From positions 113,602,609-113,666,608 of the forward strand of contig CM077151.1 in the NCBI GenBank assembly GCA_039583875.1: 64,000 nucleotides of DNA. Reading direction: 5' to 3'. Every line of letters starts with the position of its first letter. Position 1 is the stretch's first letter. Origin of the DNA: Platanthera guangdongensis. Lineage: Eukaryota; Streptophyta; Magnoliopsida; Asparagales; Orchidaceae. The translations under genes and the position numbers were made by a program. A model generated the notes under the pieces. The model made no database searches. It saw nothing but the letters and a program-made list of their open reading frames with translations, and was not told where the DNA came from. Positions 21,309-31,958 of the stretch are shown here, one piece after another.

Positions 21309-23418
21309 TGTAATGCCTCCACTACAATGATCATATAATCCACAAATAGCCACCCATCTTATAACTCAGAAAAAAAATAGCGGAAACATTCCAACAAAGA
21401 CTAGAAGTTGATCACAAATACATAGGAGTCCAAATGGCCTTAAGGCCTTACATCACCAAAATGTTCACATCATAATTCAACACATCATCCAAAAAAAGGT
21501 AAAACATTCATATGTTACCTTGACATGCAAGGTTGAACATAATAAAAGAAACATAACAAACAACCAAGAAGAAGGAGGTGCACTTCATGAGGCTCGGGTC
21601 TTTTTGGTCGGCGATCTGACTCCAGCTTGTGATCCTTGCCCTATAAAAAATTGATGTAACGTGGGTCAGCTAAGGCTGACTTCAACTGTGTAACCAAGAC
21701 TCCTCACAGACATCCCTAGCGAAACCCGGGACTCTTCAACACCCTACAGGTCAACACTTAGTATGCATATGTAATTATACGTAAACTAATATAGAAACAA
21801 CAGGAATAAGTGTCTCAAATATCAAACATGTTTCTATGTTGAGCATTTAAATAAAATGAGGCATGCCAATGCAGCATGTATCCAAACCTGGGATCCACCC
21901 AAGGCACCTTGTAGTATGTTTTATTCTAACATATCATCATACATCATCACATCACATCAATCACATGGGTACTTCCATTTCCCCGACGACCTTCAATCAT
22001 AAATGGAATTTTTACTTAGGCTCAGCCTACTCATGGGTCAACACCCAGGCTTACCCACAAGCTTTGACACTTGTTAGTCCTACCAACATATCTTAACCAA
22101 TGCTAAAAACCCTTGCTTTGACTCTGCCTACTCATGAGTTGTATCACCCGGTCTTGTCCCAAAAACACATGCATTCTCGTCACTTTTCCCAAAAAGGACT
22201 TGACTTGTCTGGACACCCTCCACAGGTGAGTCACAACATCATAAGATAAGCCAGCCAACCACGGACAAAGTCACGCCATCACATAGCATTTAACGTGCAT
22301 ATCATTCCCCCTCCCTAAGTCATCATTCATTCTCTCGTGAAAATTAAGGGCATGACAAAGGTATCTTTGCCGCAATCGGATTTCTAACAAAATACTTAAA
22401 ATTCACGTCAAACAACATCACTGCATCAGACCACCGGTCAAGATTACGGATTTACCCACAATGTCTAATCCATTAACGGAGCGGATTTCTAATGCAAAAA
22501 CATGTCGAGTGCACTCAATCGACCTAGTAGTTCTACTTGAACTAAGATGACCCGAACACCTCTTATTTGAGAGATCTAGTGCTAAGAAAATTTGCAGGAA
22601 AACAAAAGCATTAACAAAAGATGATATGCATGCTTTCTAAAATCAAGAGGAGATATGTCATTACCTTATGATACCTCTTACTTACCATGGAAGACTCGAA
22701 TAGAACGGATGAGAACGTTCGCCTTCAAGCCCTCTCCGCAAATCTGATCTCAAATTGTCAACGAAGCTCTGAAGCTCCAAAAATGGCAAAATCTTGATCT
22801 TCACCCTCCTTCATGCTCTCACGCACACCCTAGCCACAAATTCATGAATGACTTAACAAATAGAGGGGAGGACCACCTCTGCCCTATTTAGGGTTCACGG
22901 GCAAAAGATTGGGGTCATTGGATCAAGTTCCGCGATGATTGGATTCCCAAAAAATCTTTATTTGCAAAAGTGGTTCCCGAACAGCCCATAACATCTCTCT
23001 GACTTGTGTCGTCGAGTCCACATGACGACACACCTATTCACACGACGATATTGCCAGCAAACACAACGATAGTTATCACCCTTGCACTATTAAATGACAT
23101 CGTTTAATTCACAGGATGACATTGATAGCAAACACAGTGATAGCTATCACATGTGCACTACTAAACGACACTATTTAGTTGACACAACGATACACATGTG
23201 CACTAAATGATACGTGTACAGACACAACGGCACACTGTTGACCAAAACGACATTGTCTAGTGCACACGACAATATTGGTGTGCATACGACGATGTTGGTG
23301 TTCACGCGATGATTTTGGCTAAATTCACATGACATTGTCTTTATAATTTGGTCAAGGGAGTAAAGGGCTACCTGCTGCACTTGCCCAAGCACTCGGTAAA
23401 CAAATTTGGGGTGTTACA
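21309..23418 (-). mobile_element. Solo Gypsy-type LTR, minus orientation
   Basis: About 2.1 kb. The plus-strand right end GGGGTGTTACA (23408-23418) is the reverse of the Gypsy LTR start TGTAACACCCC seen several times in the window, and the left end is TGTAATG. The direct repeat AAAT abuts both ends (21305-21308, 23419-23422). The palindrome GGCCTTAAGGCC at 21437-21448 is shared with other Gypsy LTRs here. No internal region is attached, so it is a solo LTR. Confidence 0.75.
22990..23350 (-). repeat. CACACGACGAT motif array in the solo LTR
   Basis: Degenerate words such as CACACGACGAT, ACACAACGATA and CACATGACGAC recur at about 20-40 bp spacing in the first 70-430 bp of the LTR (read on the minus strand), the position occupied by arrays in the other LTRs. 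Confidence 0.65.
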
Positions 23419-24299
23419 AAATAGTCTTGTTAAGTGTTATCTCTTCTCTTATTTTGTACTTCATTTCTTTGTTATTCCATCCTACAAGCTGAGGTTGATT
23501 AGGAAGTATATATGATTTTAAATGATATGTTTGTATAGATCTCAAGGCCAAAATCTTATCATTCTATTCTAGTAGTATGTGGTCATTCTCGATTGCGGTT
23601 TTACTTTCGCCGTGCTCTTAGAATAATTGTCTTGAGATTTTTTTTATCTATATATTGACGAGTGACACTCACGGAGCTTTGTCCCTACAACCATCGCAAC
23701 AGCTCCTCAATCCCGACATGTACGGTGCTCTGCCCTTATAAATTAATTAATGCAACTTAAAATTAATATAGTATCAATTAATTAATGAAAAAATTCATTA
23801 TACACCACTTTTAAATTTTTATTACAAAAGTTTCACCTTAATACATATATACATTGTCATACATGTTCAATCAACTTTAATTAAATTGATGAGATTAATA
23901 GTAGCTCTTTGAAAATATCTTTGACATGCCTAATGACAGCCTTTCTCAAAAAGACGGCTGGCATGTTTTGTGATGGCCGGCCTAATAGGTCTAGGAGCTC
24001 TATAAAAAGCTTTTTCAATTTTATGAATTTTCATCTTTATTTTTAATTTAGGGATATAATTTAATTGTATAAATGGACATTATATTTTATTTTCTTGAAA
24101 AGTAATATAACATATGTTAAGTTATTAGAGTAAAAAAATAAAAATATATTTGATAATTTTTAATGTTTCGCCAAAAGCCAACTTTTCCTAATATATAATA
24201 TAGTCAACATTTAATAATTTGTTTGTGATGATTTGAGAGTACACCCAAATTCATATTACACAGTTGTTGCATGATCTCCAGATTAGAATCACCGATTTG
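23419..24299. other. Unassigned AT-rich sequence
   Basis: Low GC with short microsatellite-like runs. No gene, LTR or TIR recognised. Confidence 0.4.
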
Positions 24300-24480
24300 T
24301 GATGATTAGGCTTGCGAGCGGTGCACTTCAGTGCGATTTGAGTCCAAATCGAAACCGCATCAGGGGTGCTGTTTTTGACTGACTGAAATCGCACCGCACT
24401 GAAATTATGTTGTGCGGTTTCAATTCGGTGTGATTTGCGATCAGTTTTGACGGTACGGTTTCGGTCTTTCACTGATTTTA
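24300..24480. mobile_element. Decayed end of a CGGTT-rich hAT-like element
   Basis: TTAGGCTTGCGAGCGGTGCA at about 24305 resembles the terminus TAGGGGTGCGAGCGGTTCGG of the intact element at 24856. It is followed by repeated GTGCGGTTTCA / CGCACCGCAC words like the subterminal repeats of that family. No partner end or TSD was found. Confidence 0.45.
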
Positions 24481-24705
24481 TCACATTAATTTTTAGACTT
24501 TTAGTTGTCTTTTTTGGACTCATTTTTCCTATAACACAAATATCATTAGTATAATTTAAATTTCGTCAGCTTGTTGATAATGAAAAAATGCAAATTAAAT
24601 TTATATCTATAATATCTATAAAGAAAAAGTTGTATTTGGTGCAACATTGGCACTACCAAAAATGCACTTACAATTTTTTAAAAATCAACTCTTTTATATC
24701 CGAAA

Positions 24706-24762
24706 GAGAGAGAAAGAAGTGTGTGTGAGAGAGAGAGTGTGAGAGAGAGAGAGAGGAGAGAA
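24706..24762. repeat. GA/GT microsatellite
   Basis: GAGAGA and GTGTGT runs. A related GA tract resumes at about 26264-26300, on the other side of the hAT insertion. Confidence 0.85.
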
Positions 24763-24855
24763 AGGGGCACCTGTCCAGAAAAAAAAAGAAAAAAAAAGGA
24801 AGATGGAAGAGAATAATCATTTAGGGGAGAGAGAGAGTGTGCGGGCAAGGGAGAC

Positions 24856-26263
24856 TAGGGGTGCGAGCGGTTCGGTTTGGGTCGGTTTGGACTCAAATCG
24901 AAGCCGAACCGACATGCCTCGGTTTTTGGTTTGTCCAAACCGACCCGAACCGAATCCGATCGGTTCGGTTCAAAGTCGGTGCGGTTTTTTATCGGTTTTT
25001 GGCGGTTCGGTGTCGGTTTTTTATGAACTTAACTCCAACAAAAAAACATAACAAAAGATTTGTGAACATCCTGCGGTCATATCCTAACTTTAGCCCTCAA
25101 TTTAAATCCTCATACTCACAACCCACCTTGATTTTCCACTATTTATTATTTTCATTCATTGGCTATGTGATTTCCTTAATTTAAGCTTCCGAAAGATCTA
25201 GCCTTTATGACTTCCTCTCTAAAGTCTTCGTAGGTATGTAGAATTCTTTGGAATAAATTCCTTCCTTACCAGTAATCAAAGTCATTGATTTCCTAATCAC
25301 AGGACATTAGTTTTGCATTGCCCATTTATCGCCCAGGGTCCTCTTGGATATTAGCTTCTTAATAAGATTTTTCTAGTCTATATTTTCTTAAATCATTGAA
25401 GCTATTTAGAATTTCATTTCAGCAAACTATAACTCATTTTTTCCAATTAATCTTACTTGTCATAGTGTTTTAATTCTCACTTAGACACTTGATTTAAATC
25501 AAGGTTTTGATAAAATTATATTTTCCTGCTCCTAAACTTCATGTACACGTCTTCATATGGTCTACTCTCAAGAGTAAGATTATTTCAAAGTGCGTTAACA
25601 AGAGAAAAATAAAACATTATTTAAACTTTCTGTTCAAATACTAGCAAGAGTCAAGAAGTGACTTCTCCTTCTAAGGCGGCGCAGACGGCAAGGAAAAGGA
25701 GTCTTTGGTGACTCTCTTTCACACCTCACGATCAGCGCGACGGCGCCTCAGGCAAATGAGAAAAGACAGTCTCTTGAGAATTGAGAAGACCAAAATTCTT
25801 TTATACATTTATTATTAACTATAAGTCCAACTGTGCAGGCCTCCTTCAAGATTCCTGAATCACGAAAAATCGGAAACCCAGGCCTTCGATACTTTACAGA
25901 CGGTCTCGAAGATAAGCCTGACATAATATAAATATATAATTTATGGAATAATTTATTGAACATATATGAAATGATTCAGCTATACATTATACGTAATATA
26001 ATTTATGGAAGCTCACATTTAGTAATTCAGATCAAAATATCAAATAGAAGCTTGCTTATACATAATTTAAAATTATTATAATATTAGTCGGTTCGGTTTG
26101 GTCGGTTTTTACAACTTGAAAACCGACCCGAACCGATAAGCCTTCGGTTTTCAAAAGCTCCAAATCGAACCGACACCGTACCGGGCGGCTCGGTTTCAAA
26201 ATCGGTGCGGTTCGGTCGGTTCGGTCGGTTTTGTCGGTTTTCGGTTTTCACTCCTCACCCCTA
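24856..26263 (+). mobile_element. Non-autonomous hAT-like element, copy 1
   Basis: 1,408 bp, starting TAGGGGTGCGAGCGG and ending CACTCCTCACCCCTA, so the terminal TAGGGGTG is inverted at the two ends. Flanked by 8-bp duplications AGGGAGAC (24848-24855) and AGGGAGAG (26264-26271), 7 of 8 matching. The first and last roughly 180 bp are packed with CGGTT(C/T)GG-type words, probable transposase-binding sites. No transposase domain is encoded. TIR and 8-bp TSD indicate hAT. A second near-identical copy is at 57588-58999. Confidence 0.9.
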
Positions 26264-27693
26264 AGGGAGAGAGAGGGAAGAGAGAGAGAGAGAGAGAAAG
26301 TGAGGAATATGAATAGAGAGGAAAAAATAATTTTTTAGGTATAAAAATATATTTTTTTATAAATTAAATATTTTAATATTGATTTAGATTTTTTTACGAT
26401 CATTTTGAGTACTCATATGTATATGTTATGCGCGCAGTCCGCAGGACCCGTGGGGGCGGGCGAAGCACGCCGTCGCCGGCTGGGTACTGTTGCGCGGAAT
26501 CATCGGGCCGGAGGCCCGTGCCTGTCACTCGTATATTTTTATAAATGTTTGATACAAGGAAGAAATACAATTAACTATCATTAAAAAATAGAATGGAGAT
26601 GCGTGGGATAATAATAGAGTCTCGTTGACATACTCAATTAATTTATAATTAGAAAAGAAAGCAGTATTAAGGAGAAAGAACCCAATTTACTATTTATTAT
26701 GGAGAAAAAACCCAGTTTACTATTATTTTTTAACAATAGATAATGAAAAAGTGCAAGTTATACAAAATGCTAGATCCTTCTTTTCCTAGTTTATATTTAT
26801 TTATGCACAACTTTCATAAATCTCTACATATGGAATTTATAATATGCCGCCGATATTTGCAGGCCCAATTTTAAAATAGAGAAACAATTTATTCCTTTAA
26901 TAACAGATTTTAATCCCCCCCCCATTGCCCTACCCTAATTTCATGATTTCCTCATCCTCACGCTCGGACCGAACTCCGTCGTCGTCTGAAGTTATCGCCA
27001 ATGTCGCCGGTGCCACTCCAAAGCCTCGTTGCCGTCGCTGCCTAGCGAACTCGCCCAACCCTAATTTCGTGATTTCATCCTCGTTGCTACCGAACTCCGC
27101 CACCGTCCGAAGTAATCGCCAAAGCAAACAACGCCGTTGCTGCTCTCCTACTTTCCCATTGTGAAGGAGTGAAGGTTTTTTGTCGTGTAAGATTGAACTC
27201 ATTTCCTTCAATAAAGGGTCGAACCTTAAAACAGACAAAAAAAATTCAGGTCCCGGGTACAGAATTAGTCAAGTTCATCTGAATCTTAAAGGATCCTGAT
27301 AAAATCGGATTGTGTTCAGGTAAATACGAAAACTGAATATTAATCTTTCGATGTGTCGATTCTTATTATTTTTTCATCAAGAGATCACACAAATAGCATT
27401 TTATCAATATTTTATCAGGTTGAACAAATTCGAATGCCATATCTAATTTGGAATGCAAAAAGAGTATCTTGAGCCAATTAGCCACCTAATAAGGGTGATA
27501 GTTTGTTGCAAAACACACCGTTTATTGAATGTGAAGAGATAATCGAACACACAGTTTCTTGAATGTTCAGTCAGCATATCTGTAATTTGCCCACAAAAAT
27601 AATGTTTACCGACCTTCATTTTTAAGGGTTTTTTGTAGGGGTTTCTGGATTCTAATCGTGCGCGTCTCAATCAACCTCACAAATTAGTTGAAG
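26264..27693. other. AT-rich stretch with a GC-rich patch and a diverged duplication
   Basis: After the GA tract, 26426-26523 is a GC-rich island with the hairpin CGGGCC/GGCCCG near its end. At 26933-27003 and 27059-27123 an imperfect duplication (start spacing about 126 bp) repeats CCCTAATTTC, ACCGAACTCCG and AAGT(T/A)ATCGCCAA. The Ser/Arg-rich open stretch over it (26925-27164) looks composition-driven. It could be the 5' flank of the FAR1/MULE copy that follows. Confidence 0.45.
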
Positions 27694-29194
27694 ATGTCAA
27701 ACCCTTCATCTCCAACAATATCTCTCAGTTATGAGGTAATAGGGTTCATCAATTTTAGTTTGTAATTTTTGTTTTTTTGGATAGTTAACATTAATTTTTT
27801 TTTGTGTGGGTTCATCAATTCTAGAATGAAATGCTCAGTGGAGTGGTAAAATTGTTAACTTATGGAGATGTTCCTCAACAATCACATGTAGATGTGGGAC
27901 AACATTTTGTAACAAATATGAATTTTCTACTAAGGAAGAAATGATTGCATGGGCTAGACATGTTGGTAGAGGATTGAGATTTGTTGTTATCATACTAAGG
28001 GCCGACAAACTCGAAAAAAGAGCAAAACCTAGAGTTACTCTTGGATATGATAAATATGGAGTTGTGCGAGCAAGTCAAAATCCTAAAAAATTTGTAAAGC
28101 AAAATCTACGAAAATCTAGCTCAAAGAGATGTGGTTGAAAATTTTCACTTAGAGGACGGAGAGAAGAAGAAAATGAATGGAAAATTACAGTTGAATACGA
28201 GGTTCATAATTATGAGATGGTTCATTTAGAAGAACATCCTTATGCTGGAAGATTAAGCAACTGTGAGCAAAAAATAGTTGAGGATGTGTAATGCCAGTGT
28301 GAAACCCCAAAAAATACTAACGACATTAAAGAAAAGAAATTCAGCCAACACTACAACATTGAGGACAATTTACAGTCAAAAAGCAAAGATACTCAGAGCC
28401 AAATTGGAGGGCGAGACTCCACTACAATTTTTATATAAGTTCATTGTTGATTATGGATATATCAGTTTTAATGTTGTGAGTGTCTCTACTAAATCAACTT
28501 ATTGTCGATTATGGAGCTAAGCACTCTAATGTTATTTCGTATGTCACAACAACATCGCTCGACCCTTACAAAGAATATTTCATCTCAGCATAGATTGATA
28601 AATATTTACACTTGGGCAATACGTCTACCAACCATGTTGATAGTGGACATAGCAAGTTGAAAAAATTCTTAGAAGTTTCGACTGATAATCTTACAATAGT
28701 ATGGAAAGCTTTTGATCAGTTACTTATGTTACAACTCACAAAGATTAAGAAGATGTTTGAGAAGAGAAAGATTCATGTTAGCACATGTTTTAAAAGTTTG
28801 TTGTACACTGAGCTAATTGGTAATATTTCAGTTTTTGTGTTAGAGCTAGCTTATTAAAAAGAAAGAAGTTTCTAGCAAAGTAAGTCATTTAGAACCAGAT
28901 AAATGCATGCATAAAGTTAGATTTACATTTGGTTAACCATGCGCACATGAGTTATTGTCTTATGTCTGTGGTTGCAAGCCATTTTCACTTTGGATGATAC
29001 ACAAGCATTGGAGACAGTTGACTTTGCATGAGACAAAACATAGTCCTTCAGTCAAAGTTGAATGCACAAATGAAAATGATATTGATAATGATATTGAAGG
29101 ACACTTAAACAGGTATAAGACAAGTACTGATCTTAAAAAAAAGAAATGAAAAGAAAGCTTCGTGAAATAATCAATCCACCATTAAGTCAAACTC
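27694..29194 (+). pseudogene. FAR1/FRS- or MULE-type transposase pseudogene lacking its catalytic core
   Basis: A possible first exon (ATG at 27694, donor GGTAAT near 27736, acceptor CTAG near 27824) precedes a FAR1-type zinc domain in two frames: a frameshift near 27925, then residues such as EEMIAWARHVGRG, and after a stop the segment ITVEYEVHNYEMVHLEEHPYAG. A coiled segment follows (28278-28450), then after TAG near 28592 a YLHLGNTSTNHVDSGHSKLK region and, at about 28900-29000, a SWIM-like zinc motif (FTFG-PCAHELSYVCGC) ending in a KLREI tail. The DDE catalytic domain expected between 28450 and 28560 is absent. Stops and frameshifts make it non-functional. Domesticated FRS gene versus MULE copy cannot be decided. 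Confidence 0.75.
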
Positions 29195-29455
29195 AAGAAT
29201 TGATGCGCGCGAAGCCCGACTGTAAATTATCTGGGGAGCACGGCGGGTCCGGATTTCGTGCGGCGAATTATAGGAAAGTGCACCTATCGCAAGTAATACA
29301 GGATATTCGGGAGAATATCCAGATCGTAAATTTCACGGGAACGGGTTGATTATCCCTACTGCTCCGAAAGAAATATTTTTTTACTGAAATATTAAGTTGT
29401 TTATTTTAACTAAAAAATGGTTGGAAATAGATTAAGAATAAAGTCGATGAAGAGA
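29195..29455. other. Unassigned junction segment
   Basis: Starts GATGCGCGCGAAGCCCG and is more GC-rich than its surroundings. It sits between the FAR1-type pseudogene and a Gypsy LTR. No termini were recognised. Confidence 0.3.
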
Positions 29456-30189
29456 TAACACCCGGTATCGAATTACGTTAGGATTAAAATAGATTTGAAT
29501 AATTAGAGATCTTAGGTTTCAATTTAATTAAAGCGGAAACTTGGCCGTGGAGGTTCCAAAAGAATGAGCTCACCTATCTCTAGGAATATCGCCCACCTGG
29601 ACATTAAGGCTATTCGACCGGGCTCTCGTCCGACGAAGGATTCCTCTTAATGCCCGCAGTACGCTAAGAACCCCATTATTGGGTGGGGAACCCAATCCGG
29701 TAGAGTTAGTGCGCCTCCTCTCTCGAGGGTTAGTGCAGAACTCTCTTTACCCAGGGGTGATCAGTCCATAAGCACGGCCTCTCGGTTAGCTAGCGTATGG
29801 ATAACGAAAATAGAGCCCACACATCGATATGTGGTTCTACACGTCGTTAACTTGGGGTAAACCTTAAGTTTTTTAATTAAATAGAAAAATAAGACCTTTA
29901 GTTATTTAAAACATTTTATATCTCATTGCTCTTCGATACCGAGGGCTAAAAGCGATTAGCCACTCATCGGAATGGAGATGGATTATGAGTTTGGTTATGC
30001 GTGAGTTCTAAACTAAGCGCTGAAGGGTTACAAAAAAAATAAGAAAAAGAATAAGATAACCTAATATTAGAAAATAGAAAAAGCTACTAAAAAGTAAAAA
30101 CTCATGCCCTCAACCAAACACATAATAAAGAAAAAGAAACAAAAACTAAGTTACAAAAAAAAAGAAAAAATTGCATAATTGAAATGACA

Positions 30190-30425
30190 AGTCCTCCTCA
30201 AACGAGTAGGAGGCAAAAGTAAAGCTGAAAATTGCAAGTCCTACTCAAACGAGTGGGAGAAAATAAATGCACCAACACACGCACTCAACATGAAATAAAC
30301 ACACAGACTCACTTTACTGAAAATGAAAACGCACAAACACTGCAGAAAGTAAATTCTCACACACACAAATCCTACTCAAATGAATAGGTGGAAAATTAAA
30401 GCAATTCCTACTCAAACGAGAAGGA
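30190..30425. repeat. Four CCTACTC-AAAC-GAGTAGG hairpin copies
   Basis: Inverted repeats CCTACTC/GAGTAGG with a 4-nt AAAC/AAAT centre occur near 30190, 30238, 30366 and 30404 with partial decay. They are separated by AAAATAAATGCA- and CACACGCACTCA-like text. They lie in the part of the LTR downstream of its promoter. Confidence 0.7.
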
Positions 30426-30884
30426 GAAAATAAATGCAACACATGCACTCACTCTACAGAAAGTAAATACTCACACGCGGACTCAACCTAGAATCACTTA
30501 TGCTTTCCATCGCTTGGTGGAGGATTCCACGCATGTGCATAAAGAAAGGACTTCGCTTGTCCAAGAAAGAGATCGTTACCCTTGACGATCGCTTTGGAGC
30601 CATGAACTAGCCGGATGGAAATCAACGCCACAGCCTTGCCTCCACGAATCTGAACTCGGATCTTGCTCCGGACTCCTGAAGCTCCTCCGGCAGCCGGCTT
30701 CCTTCCCTCCCTTCCTTCCTTCCTCTCCTCCCTCTTGATCTCTTTAGAGAGAGAAAGGCTAAGAATGAATGAGAGTTCCTTCTTCCTTCCACAGTTATAT
30801 CACAGCAGGGAAGGGCCTGGACCCATGGATCTAAGATGAGGAAATGAACGACCACGATTTGCCTAAAAATAGCCATTTTTGGGG

Positions 30885-31395
30885 TGACACGCCCGTGTCA
30901 CAGGTTGTGTCCTTTAAGTGGCGCACGAACCGCCTTATCCAGAATAGGACATGGCCATGTGACACGCCCGTATCACATGGCTGACACGCCCGTGTCACAC
31001 AGTACACGCCTGTGTGGCATGGCGTGTCCCTCAGGTAGCATACCACTATATCAACCCGAGAGGGACATGGCCATGGGACACACCCGTGTCTCAGGCCGTG
31101 TACCCCAAGACACACACGTGTCCACCAGCATACATCCCTGACTGATCTAGAGAAGGACACGACCCTGTGATACGCCCGTGTCACAGGCCATGTACTCAAC
31201 TTGACTTACAGCTCAACGATCGTCGAGCGCAGTTCGTCGACCAGAGGAGGAAACGCCATCTGACACGCCCGTATCGCATGGCGTGTTCCCTCTCGAGAAC
31301 TTCTCGAGTGCATTTTGTCGAGCACTCGAGAGCCTGCTCATGCCGAGCAGGACATGCCTTGGGATACGCCCGTATCCCAGGCCGTGTCGCCCAAC
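30885..31395 (-). repeat. GACACGCCCGTGTC palindrome array
   Basis: About ten copies of GACACGCCCGTGTC / GACACGCCCGTATC, near-palindromes with a 2-base centre, plus CTCGAG-containing palindromes near 31290-31330. Lies in the first 30-540 bp of the LTR (minus strand), upstream of its TATA-like TTATATC complement near 30792. Confidence 0.85.
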
Positions 31396-31426
31396 CTGAA
31401 CACAAATTGGAATTTGGGGTATTACA

Positions 31427-31900
31427 CCAAGTACTACAATGCCAAGCATCAGAACATGGAGTTTGCGGTGGGCGACTGGGTATACCTCAAGATAAAACCA
31501 TTTAAAGGTGTATCAAGGATTCAACGCTTAAAGAAGCTTAGTACGAGGTATGTTGGGCCTTTTGAGATCTTGGAGTGAGGTTGTGAAGCCGCCTATCGGT
31601 TGGCTCTTTCGGTAGAGCTGAGTGGTTTACATGATGTATTTCACATCTCGGTCCTACGCAAAGTCGTGAAATAACCAGTGCAAGTGGTTGATGCGGATCA
31701 AGTATCAGTCGATAGTGGGCTAACAGTGAAAGTTAGACCCATTCGGATCGAGGATACGGAGGTCAAACAATTGCGGAACAAAGTTATCCGGATGGTAAAG
31801 GTCTGATGGGACAATTGTGGTCATGAGGAGCTTTCATGGGAGCGAGAGCAGACCATGCTTGAGGAGTATCCTGAGCTTTTCTACTCAGGTACCATTTAAC
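31427..31900 (+). pseudogene. Chromovirus Gypsy pol 3' end: integrase C-terminus and chromodomain
   Basis: Begins in mid-protein at a YYNAKHQN motif directly against the opposing LTR. Integrase C-terminal region (VGDWVYLKIKPF, LSTRYVGPFEI) and a chromodomain (LRNKVIRMVKV then EELSWERE and YPELF) are clear. Stops at 31576-31578, near 31672 and near 31804 break it. Closely related to the matching part of element E (53330-53806). All upstream gag-pol is missing. Confidence 0.85.
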
Positions 31901-31958
31901 TTTGTGTACATTTCCATTCTGTAATTTCGGGACGAAATTCTTTTAAGGGGGGAAGAAT

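Larger units (their letters stand above)
29456..31426 (-). mobile_element. Gypsy-type LTR, minus orientation
   Basis: The plus-strand right end TTTGGGGTATTACA (31413-31426) is the inverse of a Gypsy LTR start. Internal text near 30540-30640 is the reverse complement of 32790-32880 in the neighbouring plus-strand LTR. It carries a palindrome array (30885-31395). The left boundary is only estimated, and the 5 bp to the right (CCAAG) are not found at the left, so this may be a truncated LTR. Confidence 0.6.

Noticed and set aside
21863..22096. 77-codon frame in the solo LTR
   Set aside because: Lies within LTR non-coding sequence and shows no domain.
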